From: Actinomycetospora sp. NBRC 106378 | GTDB taxonomy: Bacteria > Actinomycetota > Actinomycetes > Mycobacteriales > Pseudonocardiaceae | Assembly (NCBI RefSeq): GCF_030269685.1 | Contig: NZ_BSTT01000002.1 | Span: 124,001 to 188,000 of the forward strand | Direction: 5' to 3' | DNA: 64,000 nt | In this document: in pieces, positions 42,768-50,655 of the stretch | Position numbering within the stretch: position 1 is the first letter of the stretch | Layout of the letters: each line of letters starts with the position of its first letter | Notes under the pieces: model-generated | What the model was told of the DNA's origin: nothing | Seen by the model: only the letters and a program-made list of their open reading frames with translations | Database searches by the model: none | Program-made: the position numbers and the translations under genes

Positions 42768-43669
42768 ATCTGCACGCTGAGGGCCCGGCACCGGACGTCG
42801 ATGATCCGGCGCAGCTCGTCGAGGAACTTCTCGGGACGTCGCACGAGGTCCACCCAGGTCACCTCGACGACCACCCAACCGTCCGCGACCAGGGCCCGCT
42901 TCCGGGCGCGGTCGCCGACGAAGCGGGTCGGGTCGACGTGGAAGGCCCAGCCGTCGACCTCGAGGGCCAGTTTCAGGGCGAGGAACCCGAGGTCGACCAC
43001 GGTCTCCCGCCCGTCGGGCAGGGTCACCTCGAGGTTCGGTGTCCAGCCCGTGATGCCGCCCCGTCGCAGCAGCGCGACCGTGCGGCGTTCGGCCGTCGAG
43101 GCGGCGCGGTCCGCCGCCTCGTCCAGCATCCGCTGCGCCGTGCCCGAGCCGCGTCGTCCGACGTGCCGCTCCTGCATCGCCGTCAGATCCTCGAGGCTGA
43201 CCCGCCCCTGCTGCAGGGCCCGGTCGAGGAACGCCTGTCCCTGCGGGCCCAGCGCCACCGCGGTGTCGAGGACGGCGAGCGCGCGGGCCACGACCCACAG
43301 GCCCCGGTGCTCGGTCCGGTCCCCGCGCAGGTCGCGGCGGACCATGGCGATGCCGTCCGGTGCGCGCCGCGAGGAGTGCGGTGGGACGACGACCCCGACG
43401 GGGTGCGGGGAGTCGAGGTCGAGGCCGAGCCACCACGCGGCGGCCGGCCCGGCCAGGGCGCCGGTGGGGCGGGCCCACTCCGCAGCGACCCGGACCTTGG
43501 CCGCGGGGGTCCAGCGCCAGGCGATCGCGAAGTAGACCCCGGGTGCGCGCCGGAGCCACTCGCCGGACGCCACCTTGCGGGCGATCTGGTCGTCGCTGAG
43601 ACCGACAGCTCGCGCCTGGGCCCGGCTGATCACGCCGTCGTGCGCGGCGAGGAATCGCTGGAGCTTCAC
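42764..43669 (-). CDS. AbiEi-type N-terminal / DUF559 nuclease-like protein
   Basis: 301 residues. The N-terminal region (FLAAHDGVISRAQARAVGLS, then IARKVASGEWLRRAPGVYF) is the winged-helix found in AbiEi antitoxin-like proteins. The C-terminal region (about 190-290) is a DUF559/Vsr-type PD-(D/E)XK fold, with DLGFLALKLALEVDGWAFHV and ALVADGWVVVEVTWVDLVRR. The Glu in LALEVDG and the lysine before it fit a metal-dependent nuclease site. No AbiEii toxin gene is adjacent, so it is not a complete type IV toxin-antitoxin pair. It is flanked by two related palindromes. Confidence 0.85.
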   Translation of the reverse strand: MKLQRFLAAHDGVISRAQARAVGLSDDQIARKVASGEWLRRAPGVYFAIAWRWTPAAKVRVAAEWARPTGALAGPAAAWWLGLDLDSPHPVGVVVPPHSSRRAPDGIAMVRRDLRGDRTEHRGLWVVARALAVLDTAVALGPQGQAFLDRALQQGRVSLEDLTAMQERHVGRRGSGTAQRMLDEAADRAASTAERRTVALLRRGGITGWTPNLEVTLPDGRETVVDLGFLALKLALEVDGWAFHVDPTRFVGDRARKRALVADGWVVVEVTWVDLVRRPEKFLDELRRIIDVRCRALSVQM

Positions 43670-43712
43670 ACAGGCTCAGACGCAGCTGGGCCCCGTTCGG
43701 ATCCGGGATCTT

Positions 43713-43761
43713 CGAGATGTAGCGAATCCGAGGACCGAGCGTCCGAATCCGCTACATCTCG
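43713..43761. repeat. Second palindrome flanking the DUF559 gene
   Basis: CGAGATGTAGCGAATCCG (43713-43730) pairs with CGAATCCGCTACATCTCG (43744-43761) at 16 of 18 positions, with a 13-nt loop. The inner word GTAGCG[GA]ATCCG is shared with the palindrome at 42731. It lies in the intergenic space between the nuclease-like gene and the LuxR gene. Confidence 0.85.
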
Positions 43762-43775
43762 CGTCAGCCCGAGCC

Positions 43776-45320
43776 TCAGCCTGCGAGAGACGCCCGCAGG
43801 TCGGCGAACAGGTCCGTGCGCGACTCCGACCCGAGGCGCTGGCGCATGCCGCGGACGTGGTGCTCGACGGTCTTGGCCGTGATGAAGAGGCGGTCGCCGA
43901 TCTCGCGGTAGGTCAGGCCCTCGAGGACGAGCTCGGCCACCTCGCGCTCCCGGTCGGACAGGACGCAGGGCCGCGGCGAGGGGGTCACGACGACGGGTGC
44001 GTCCGGCTCGGCGGCCTCGGCCGTCGGCGGGAGCACGGTCGGCCCGGCGAGCAGACCGCGGGCGAGGTTCAGCATGGCGGCGAGGACCCGCTTGTCGCTG
44101 GTCCGGACGGCGGCCTCCTTCGCGAGGCGCGCACCGTCGTAGGCCATGCCGGCGTCGGACAGCGAGCCCGCGACGGCGGTGACGTCGTCGGCGTCGACGT
44201 CCCCGGCGAGGACGCGCAGCCACGTGCGGGCGGCCCGGGAGAGGACCAGGGCCAGGGACCCGGCGTGGGCGGCCACGTCCGCGGCGCCCTCGGCGAGGTG
44301 GGCGGCGTGGCGCTGGGCGGCGGGCGGGTCGTCGGCGGCGACGGCCGCGAGGAAGGCGCACCAGTGCCACGGCGCGGCCCAGAGCACGGGTTCGCCGAGG
44401 GCGGTCAGCAGCTCGTCGCCGGCCTGCAGGTGCGGGGCGAGCCAGGCCAGCTGGCCGAGGCGGCCCGCCACGACGGCCAGCTCGCCGACCGGGAGCAGCG
44501 ACCACAGGTCGACCGCGTGCCGCAGCACGGCCTCCCGTGCGCGGGACCAGACGGCGAGCAGCCCGCGGGTGTCTCCGGCGCGCCGGACGAGGCCCGCCTC
44601 GAGCGCGACCGCGACCAGCTCGTCCCGGGCGTGGACCGGCTCCGGTCGGGCGTTGGCGGCGTCGAGACCGGCCCGGGCGGTGAGCAGGTCGCCGCCCGCC
44701 ATGTCCGCCCACGCCCGCAGCAGCAGGTGCCGACGACGGTAGGGCGCCCCGCCGAGGTCGGCGGCGAGCGCGCGGTCGACGAGGGTGCGGGCGAGGTCGG
44801 GCTCGCCGCGGTGCAGGGCGACCAGGGCGCCCAGGGCGGCGGGGGAGTCGTCGTGCAGGACCGGGGTCGCGCGGCACTCGAGCATCGCGGCGGCGCGCGT
44901 CAGGTCGGACAGCGCCGAGGCCGACCCGGCGGGTCGCACGCTCGCCCGGATCGCCTTCCCGACGAGGCCGTCGGCGCCCGCGCGCAGGGTCGGCGGGAGG
45001 GGGCGGCCCGGGTCGGTGGGGGAGGCGGGGAGTTCGCGGCCGGTGCCGACCAGGGCCACCGCCGCGGCCGGGGAGGCACATGCCGGGGCGACCGCGGCGA
45101 CCCACGCGTGCAGTTCGCCGGCGTCGCCGAGCATCCCGCGGTGGGCGTGGACGCCGGCGAGGACGTGGGCGGCCCGGACGAGCTCGGGCAGCGGCGCGTC
45201 GGTGGCCAGCACCTCGTCGGCGCATCGGGCCGCCTCGACCAGCTCTCCGGTGAGGGCGGCCTGCTCGGCCAGGGCGACGAGGTCGGCGGTCATCGGGCGC
45301 TCGATCTCGGGGGCGCTCAC
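43776..45320 (-). CDS. LuxR family regulator coupled to the Hsp70-like gene (ini-type locus)
   Basis: 514 residues from a GTG that overlaps the Hsp70 stop (GTGA). The first 430 residues are Ala/Leu-rich helical repeats of the TPR kind. The last 65 form a LuxR HTH (LSDREREVAELVLEGLTYRE, then FITAKTVEHHVRGMRQRLG). No AAA Walker motif is present, so it is unlike the 9508 regulator. In mycobacteria the iniBAC operon is controlled by IniR, and this gene is the obvious candidate for an equivalent role here; that is inference from position. Confidence 0.88.
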   Translation of the reverse strand: MSAPEIERPMTADLVALAEQAALTGELVEAARCADEVLATDAPLPELVRAAHVLAGVHAHRGMLGDAGELHAWVAAVAPACASPAAAVALVGTGRELPASPTDPGRPLPPTLRAGADGLVGKAIRASVRPAGSASALSDLTRAAAMLECRATPVLHDDSPAALGALVALHRGEPDLARTLVDRALAADLGGAPYRRRHLLLRAWADMAGGDLLTARAGLDAANARPEPVHARDELVAVALEAGLVRRAGDTRGLLAVWSRAREAVLRHAVDLWSLLPVGELAVVAGRLGQLAWLAPHLQAGDELLTALGEPVLWAAPWHWCAFLAAVAADDPPAAQRHAAHLAEGAADVAAHAGSLALVLSRAARTWLRVLAGDVDADDVTAVAGSLSDAGMAYDGARLAKEAAVRTSDKRVLAAMLNLARGLLAGPTVLPPTAEAAEPDAPVVVTPSPRPCVLSDREREVAELVLEGLTYREIGDRLFITAKTVEHHVRGMRQRLGSESRTDLFADLRASLAG

Positions 45321-47431
45321 GCAGGTGTACCGGTCGGGGTGGTGGTCGTGGAGCCGGCGGGAGGCGTCGTGGTGCCACCGGTGCCACCCGTACCTCCGGT
45401 CGACCCACCCGTGCCGGCGGTCCCTCCGGTCCCGCCCGTGCCCCCGGTCCCGCCGCCGGTCGACGGTGGCGGAGTGTTGTCCCGGGGCGTGGAAGGAGCT
45501 GGGGCCGGAGCGGGTGCAGGGGCAGGCGCCGGGGCCTTCGCCGGTGCGGCGGCGGGCGGCGGCACGACGGCGGGCGCGGCCGCCGGGGGCACGACCGGCG
45601 CGGCCGGCTTCACAGCCGCCGGGGTGGCCGCGCGGCTCCTGGTCGCGGCCACCGGCACGGCCGCGCGGCCGGAGTTGTCGGTGGTGCCGCCGGTCCCGAG
45701 GGTGTCCGGCGGCAGGGTGCCGGCAGCGTTGGCCGGCGGCGCGGCCGCGGCCGGGGTGGCGGCGTTCGGCGCGGCGGACGCGGCGACGCTCGCCTCGCCG
45801 CTGGTGTTCTTCACCATCGGCACCGCGACCGCGACGACGCCGCCCGCGACGAGGACGGCGGCGGCGCCGGCCCCGATGGCGAGGCGGCGTCGGCGGGTGT
45901 CGGGCTTGCCGGGCGGGAGCAGCGGGCCGGGGGCGGTGCCGGCGGCCCGTACGGGCGGCAGGGCGCTCGTCGGCATCGGCATCGGCATCGGCATCGGCAT
46001 CGGGGTGCGGCTCGGCAGACCCGTGCCCAGGGTGTCGGTGACGGCGTCGTCGTCGGCCCGCAGGCGCACGGGGCGCGTGATCGGGTCCTCGGCGTGCACG
46101 CGCAGGGCGGCGGCGGGCCCGACGAACTCGGTGCGCGGCTCGGCCTCGGCGTGCGCGAGCAGGGCGGCCGCCGGGCCGACCCACTCGGTGCGGGGCTCCA
46201 CCGCGGGACGCTCGAAGGGGCCCGAGATCGGGGCACGACCCGGCGTCGGGAACGGACCGGAGACCGCCGGGAAGGCGCCCGACGGCGGCCGGATCACGCC
46301 GGACGCGGCCGCTGCCGCCCAGGTGGCGCCGCGGGCGACGACGGTGGTCGGGTCGGGATCGATCGAGACCGGGCGGCCCAACTCGGCGGAGAGCAGGCGC
46401 GCGACCAGCGGGATGCGGGAGGAGCCGCCGACGAGCAGGACGCCGTCGAGGTCGGCCGGGCGGACGCGGGCGGAGTCGAGGACCTCGCCGAGGACGTCGA
46501 TCGTCTGGCGCAGGGCCGGCGCGATCATCTCCTCGAACTCGCCGCGGGTCACGCGCACGCGGGTGGTGACGTTCGGCAGGCGGACGTCGACGACCGCCTC
46601 GGTGTCGACCGACAGCGCCTCCTTCGCCGCCACGCAGGCCCGTCGGAGGCCGGCGACCGCGCGGACCGTGGCGGGGTCGGCCGGGTCGAGCGAGGCGACG
46701 GCGCCGCCGAGCTCGGAGCAGACGTGCCAGAACAGGGCCTCGTCGAAGTCGATGCCGCCGAGGGCCTCGATGCCCTGGCCGCGGCCGAGGACGGTCAGGC
46801 CGACCGGGGCGGCGGGCGAGGCGGGGACGCCGCGCACGACGGCGGCGTCGAAGGTGCCGCCGCCCAGGTCGTAGACGGCGACGGTGCGCCCGACCGGCAG
46901 GCGGCCGGCGGCGGCGTGCGCGGAGGCGGCGGCCTCGGGCTCGGTGAGCAGGACGACGTCGTGCAGGCCGACCTCGGCGAGGGCCTCGGTGAACACCCGC
47001 CGCCGGTAGGCGCCCCAGCCCGCGGGGTGGGCGACGGCGAGCCGGCGGGGCGCGCAGCCCTGCTGCCCGGCGACCCGGTCGGCGGTCCAGCGGACCATCT
47101 CGGCGGCCACGCCGTCGGCGGAGAAGCCCTCGCCGGCGACGACGATCGGGGTGTCGTCCCCGAGGCGGCGCTTGAACTCGCGCACCACGCGCTGCGGGGC
47201 CCACGGGGCGCGGGCCTCGGCCTCGCCGCCGACCAGCAGGGACCCGTCGTCGTCGACGAGGAGCACGGAGGGGACCTGGACGGCGCCGCGGTCGAGGCCG
47301 ACGACGCGCACGTCCGGCGCGGGAGCGAGGTGGACGGCGGCGGCGGTGAAGGTGGTGCCCAGGTCGATACCGAGGTCGTAGGCCACGCGCGTGCCGGGCC
47401 CTGCCGTCCCCGCGTGCCGCGGGTCCACCAT
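45317..47431 (-). CDS. Membrane-anchored Hsp70-like ATPase
   Basis: 704 residues from the ATG at 47431; starts at 47449 and 47500 are possible. The actin-like ATPase domain has DLGIDLGTTFTAAAV, VYDLGGGTFDAAV and LVGGSSRIPLVARLL, all intact nucleotide motifs. The substrate-binding and lid domains of DnaK are replaced by a Pro/Ala/Thr linker, a (Met-Pro)n run, a membrane helix (about 515-537) and an exported Pro-Ala then Gly/Thr-rich tail. It therefore links a cytoplasmic ATPase to the envelope. It is divergent from the IniB-type gene and overlaps the LuxR gene. Confidence 0.9.
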   Translation of the reverse strand: MVDPRHAGTAGPGTRVAYDLGIDLGTTFTAAAVHLAPAPDVRVVGLDRGAVQVPSVLLVDDDGSLLVGGEAEARAPWAPQRVVREFKRRLGDDTPIVVAGEGFSADGVAAEMVRWTADRVAGQQGCAPRRLAVAHPAGWGAYRRRVFTEALAEVGLHDVVLLTEPEAAASAHAAAGRLPVGRTVAVYDLGGGTFDAAVVRGVPASPAAPVGLTVLGRGQGIEALGGIDFDEALFWHVCSELGGAVASLDPADPATVRAVAGLRRACVAAKEALSVDTEAVVDVRLPNVTTRVRVTRGEFEEMIAPALRQTIDVLGEVLDSARVRPADLDGVLLVGGSSRIPLVARLLSAELGRPVSIDPDPTTVVARGATWAAAAASGVIRPPSGAFPAVSGPFPTPGRAPISGPFERPAVEPRTEWVGPAAALLAHAEAEPRTEFVGPAAALRVHAEDPITRPVRLRADDDAVTDTLGTGLPSRTPMPMPMPMPMPTSALPPVRAAGTAPGPLLPPGKPDTRRRRLAIGAGAAAVLVAGGVVAVAVPMVKNTSGEASVAASAAPNAATPAAAAPPANAAGTLPPDTLGTGGTTDNSGRAAVPVAATRSRAATPAAVKPAAPVVPPAAAPAVVPPPAAAPAKAPAPAPAPAPAPAPSTPRDNTPPPSTGGGTGGTGGTGGTAGTGGSTGGTGGTGGTTTPPAGSTTTTPTGTPA
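45971..46003. repeat. Hexanucleotide CGGCAT microsatellite in the Hsp70-like gene
   Basis: Five CGGCAT units plus CGG encode alternating Met-Pro in the linker before the membrane helix. Unit changes keep the reading frame, so length variation rather than on-off switching is expected. Confidence 0.85.
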
Positions 47432-47500
47432 CGTCACACCCAGCTCCATCCGCCCCGGCCGCCCGGACGGGGCGGCTCCGTGTCGCTGACTCGTGGCCAC

Positions 47501-47761
47501 TATCGACCCGTTCCGAGCCGCCGTTACACGTTCGTAGCTCGATCGTGTGTCGCTGGGCCGAACGGATGCCGGTGCTCCGTCACTCGCCGTGACCCCGGGG
47601 CGGCGACCGGGGCACCCGTGCGGAATCCCCTAGGGGGTCGCCCCGGGAACCCGGCGGGAGCCCCGATGGCCGGCGGGCCCCCGAGGACCACTGTTCTCAC
47701 CACGCCGCCCGGTCCGACCAGGCCACGGGCGCTCCACACACTTCCTCTGGGGGCAGAGACC
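47501..47761. promoter_or_regulatory. Divergent control region of the ini-type locus with nested palindromes
   Basis: The region between the Hsp70-like and IniB-type starts contains CCCGGGGCG (47594) and CGCCCCGGG (47639), a perfect 9-bp inverted repeat across 36 bp, with CCCCTAGGGG inside at 47627-47636. The IniB-type start is preceded by GGGGGCAGAGACC. The palindromes could be operator sites for the LuxR protein or form a leader hairpin in the IniB-type mRNA. Confidence 0.55.
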
Positions 47762-48703
47762 ATGTCCGAGCACAAGACCCTCCTCGAGTTCCTGATGGAC
47801 CTCCTCAACAACCACGACGCGCTGGCGGACTTCCGCGACGACCCGCACGCCGCGCTGCAGGCCGCCGGCCTCGGCAACGTCTGCGTCGACGACATCAAGG
47901 AGCTCCTCCCCGTCGTCCTGGAGAAGGTCGACGCCGAGAAGTGCGCGCAGTACGAGGACGACTGCGACGACGACAAGTGCTGGGACGCCGAGCCCAAGCA
48001 CCACGACGACCACGAGCACCACCACAAGCACATCGACTGCGACGACGAGGGCCGCCCGGCTCCGCACTGCTCGGAGATCGACAAGGTCGTCACGCACCTC
48101 AACTACGTGACGAACAACTACTCGTACGACTCGCACGACACGATCTACAACACCACCAACGTCACCAAGATCTGGGCCGGCGACGGCTCGGACGTGCACG
48201 TCAACAACGAGACCAACAACATCGGCTCGCACGGCGTGCAGGTCCAGGGCGACTCGAACGCCCCGATCGTCTCCGGCGACCACAGCTTCGTGGGCGACGG
48301 CAACCAGGTCTCCGGCGACGGCTCGACGACCGCCTTCGGTGCCGGCAACGCCACCTCGCTCGACCACGTCGGCACCGGCCAGGGCGGCGTCATCTCCACC
48401 GGCTCCGGCACGGTGAACAACTCGAACGCGTTCGGCCACGGCAACCAGGTCGCCGGCGCCAACGGCGTCAACACCGACGCCTCGAACCACGACTCGGGCA
48501 ACACGTCGCTGCACACCGACTCGCACAACACCGACAACTCCGGGTCGCACAACATCACCGACTCGCAGAACCACGACTCGCACGACACCGACTCGTCGGA
48601 CTCGAACAACTCGTCGATCGAGTCGCACGAGACCCACAACGCGCTCGTCGACGCCAGCCACGCGTCCCCGGTCCTGGACGCGCTGCACGTCGCCGGCGTC
48701 TGA
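47762..48703 (+). CDS. IniB N-terminal domain protein with His/Asp-rich centre and Asn/Ser/His/Thr-rich repeats
   Basis: 313 residues from an ATG at 47762. Residues 1-50 (LLEFLMDLLNNHDALADFRD, then DPHAALQAAGL) form the IniB-type N-terminal domain. Residues about 62-105 are metal-ligand-rich (CAQYEDDCDDDKC, KHHDDHEHHHKHIDCDD). The rest is Gly/Asn/Ser/Asp-rich with regular hydrophobic spacing, then SH/DS repeats rich in His, Asn, Ser and Asp; a beta-solenoid-like or disordered surface protein. It has no signal peptide. It is the first gene before two dynamin-like GTPases, like iniB before iniA and iniC. Confidence 0.88.
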   Translation: MSEHKTLLEFLMDLLNNHDALADFRDDPHAALQAAGLGNVCVDDIKELLPVVLEKVDAEKCAQYEDDCDDDKCWDAEPKHHDDHEHHHKHIDCDDEGRPAPHCSEIDKVVTHLNYVTNNYSYDSHDTIYNTTNVTKIWAGDGSDVHVNNETNNIGSHGVQVQGDSNAPIVSGDHSFVGDGNQVSGDGSTTAFGAGNATSLDHVGTGQGGVISTGSGTVNNSNAFGHGNQVAGANGVNTDASNHDSGNTSLHTDSHNTDNSGSHNITDSQNHDSHDTDSSDSNNSSIESHETHNALVDASHASPVLDALHVAGV

Positions 48704-48791
48704 GCAGGTCCACCCATCGGGTGAGCGGTCCCCGGGGACGAGCGGCACGGCGGTCGGAGCGGGCCGCGTAACGTCCCCGGGGTGACGAGGG

Positions 48792-48821
48792 AGCCGGGAC
48801 ACGGGAGACCGTGTCCCGGCT
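48792..48821 (+). terminator. Perfect 13-bp hairpin between the IniB-type and dynamin genes
   Basis: AGCCGGGACACGG (48792-48804) and CCGTGTCCCGGCT (48809-48821) are perfect arms with a GAGA tetraloop, followed by TTC. It sits 89 bp after the IniB-type stop and 22 bp before the dynamin start. It may terminate most IniB-type transcripts, attenuate read-through or protect mRNA ends. Confidence 0.75.
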
Positions 48822-48843
48822 TTCGCGCGTGTCGGGGAGGGAC

Positions 48844-50655
48844 ATGAGCAGGGACCTGGTCGACCTCGTCGAGGTCGCCCGCCGGGCGGCGACGGCCTAC
48901 GGCCGGCCCGACCTGGAGAAGCGGCTCTCGACCGTGGCCGCGACGGTCGCGGACGACCGGGCGCGCGTGCTCGTCGTCGGCGAGTTCAAGGCGGGCAAGA
49001 CCGAACTGGTCAACGCGGTCCTCGGGGGACGGGCCCTGCCGACCGACGCGCACCGGGCGACCACGGTCCCCACGGTCTGCGTCCACGGCGCGGAGCGCGC
49101 GGTGAAGCTCGCCCGAGCGGTCGAGGGCGGCGAGGAGCAGCAGCAGATCGCGCCCGCCCAGCTCGCCGAGCACGTCACCGAGGCGGGCAACCCCGACAAC
49201 GCCGCGGGCTGGTCGTACGCCGAGGCCACGCTGCCGGTGGACGTGCTCGAGGGCCTGCGGCTGGTCGACACCCCGGGTGCGGGCGGGCTCGCCTCCCCGG
49301 CGTCGGTGTCGACGATGGCCGAGCTCCCCGGTGCCGACGCGGTGCTGCTCGTGTGCGACGGCGGACGCGAGCTGACCGCCCCCGAGCTCGCCCTGGTCCG
49401 GACCGCGGTCGCGGTGTGCCCGACCGTCGCGGTCGTGCTCACCCGCACCGACCTGCACCCGCACTGGCGCCGGATCGCCGAGCTCGACCGCGCCCACCTG
49501 GACCACGCGCACGACTCGCTGCGGCGGGTCCCCGTGCTCCCCACCTCGGCCGCGCTGGCCCTGCACGACGAGGCGTCGCTGCTGGCCGAGTCGGGCGTGC
49601 CGGAGGTGCGGGAGCTGCTGCGCTCCGAGGTCGTCGGCGGCCGCCACGCCCGGCGGACCCGGATGGCCGCGGACGAGGTGCTGGTGGTCTGCGAGCAGCT
49701 GGCGGGCCGCTTCCGGGCCGAGCGGGACGCCCTGTCCGACCCGGGCCGCGCGCAGCGGATCAGCGACGAGCTGGAGCGGTCGAAGGTCCGGGTCGTGGCC
49801 CTGCGCGACCGTGCCGCCCGGTGGCAGCAGACGCTCAACGACGGCACCCAGGACCTCGTCTCCGACATCGAGTACGACCTGCGCGACCGCCTCCGCACGG
49901 TCACCACCGACGCCGAGGCCGCCCTGGACGACACCGACCCCGCGAAGACGTGGGAGCAGTTCTCGCCGTGGCTGCACCAGCAGGTGTCGGCCGCGGTCTC
50001 GACGAACGTCGTCTGGGCCGAGGAGCGCACGCGGTGGCTCGCGGAGCGGGTCGCGACCCACTTCGCGGAGGACGGCGCCGGCGTCCTGCCCCCGATCGCG
50101 TCGCCGGAGGGGCAGGCCCTGTCGGCCGACCCGGTCGGGCTGCTGGCCGCGCCGGACCACGAGAAGTTCGGCCTCTCGCAGTCGCTGATGATCGGCATGC
50201 GCGGCTCCTACGGCGGCGTCCTGATGATCGGCATGCTGACCACCATCGCCGGGATGGCCCTGCTCAACCCGTTCTCGATCGGGGCCGGTCTGCTGCTCGG
50301 CTCGAAGACGCTGGTCGACGAGCGCAAGCGCGCCCTGCGCCGTCGGCAGGCCGAGGCCAAGCAGGCGGTCCGCCGACACGTCGACGACGTCATCTTCCAG
50401 GCGGGCAAGAACTCCCGCGACATGCTCCGCGAGGTCCAGCGCACGCTGCGCGACCACTTCACGACGACGGCCGAGGAGCTCGAGCGCTCGCTGAACGCCA
50501 CCTCGCAGGCGGCGAAGGCGGTCGAGGCCGACGGGGCCAAGCGCCAGGCGCGGCTCGCCGACGTCGAGGCGGAGCTGGAGCGGCTCGACGCGCTGGAGAA
50601 GCGGGCCCGCCGGATCCGGGAGAGCGTCGGCACCGCCCGGCTGGTCGGCGCGTGA
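48844..50655 (+). CDS. Dynamin-like GTPase, IniA type
   Basis: 603 residues from an ATG at 48844. The GTPase domain has P-loop GEFKAGKT (46-53), switch I Thr region (HRATTVPTV), DTPGAGG and the LTRTDL base-recognition motif. Helical stalk regions follow. A hydrophobic paddle (about 456-490, GGVLMIGMLTTIAGMALLNP) is the membrane-insertion loop known in bacterial dynamins. A C-terminal coiled coil follows. M. tuberculosis IniA is similar in size (about 640 residues). The stop overlaps the start of the second dynamin gene. Confidence 0.92.
   Translation: MSRDLVDLVEVARRAATAYGRPDLEKRLSTVAATVADDRARVLVVGEFKAGKTELVNAVLGGRALPTDAHRATTVPTVCVHGAERAVKLARAVEGGEEQQQIAPAQLAEHVTEAGNPDNAAGWSYAEATLPVDVLEGLRLVDTPGAGGLASPASVSTMAELPGADAVLLVCDGGRELTAPELALVRTAVAVCPTVAVVLTRTDLHPHWRRIAELDRAHLDHAHDSLRRVPVLPTSAALALHDEASLLAESGVPEVRELLRSEVVGGRHARRTRMAADEVLVVCEQLAGRFRAERDALSDPGRAQRISDELERSKVRVVALRDRAARWQQTLNDGTQDLVSDIEYDLRDRLRTVTTDAEAALDDTDPAKTWEQFSPWLHQQVSAAVSTNVVWAEERTRWLAERVATHFAEDGAGVLPPIASPEGQALSADPVGLLAAPDHEKFGLSQSLMIGMRGSYGGVLMIGMLTTIAGMALLNPFSIGAGLLLGSKTLVDERKRALRRRQAEAKQAVRRHVDDVIFQAGKNSRDMLREVQRTLRDHFTTTAEELERSLNATSQAAKAVEADGAKRQARLADVEAELERLDALEKRARRIRESVGTARLVGA

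Noticed and set aside
42764-43669. Complete AbiE type IV toxin-antitoxin system
   Set aside because: Only the AbiEi-like N-terminal domain is present. No AbiEii nucleotidyltransferase gene lies on either side, and the C-terminus is DUF559.
45971-46003. CGGCAT microsatellite as a phase-variation switch
   Set aside because: The unit is six bases, so gain or loss does not change frame. It only alters the length of the Met-Pro linker.
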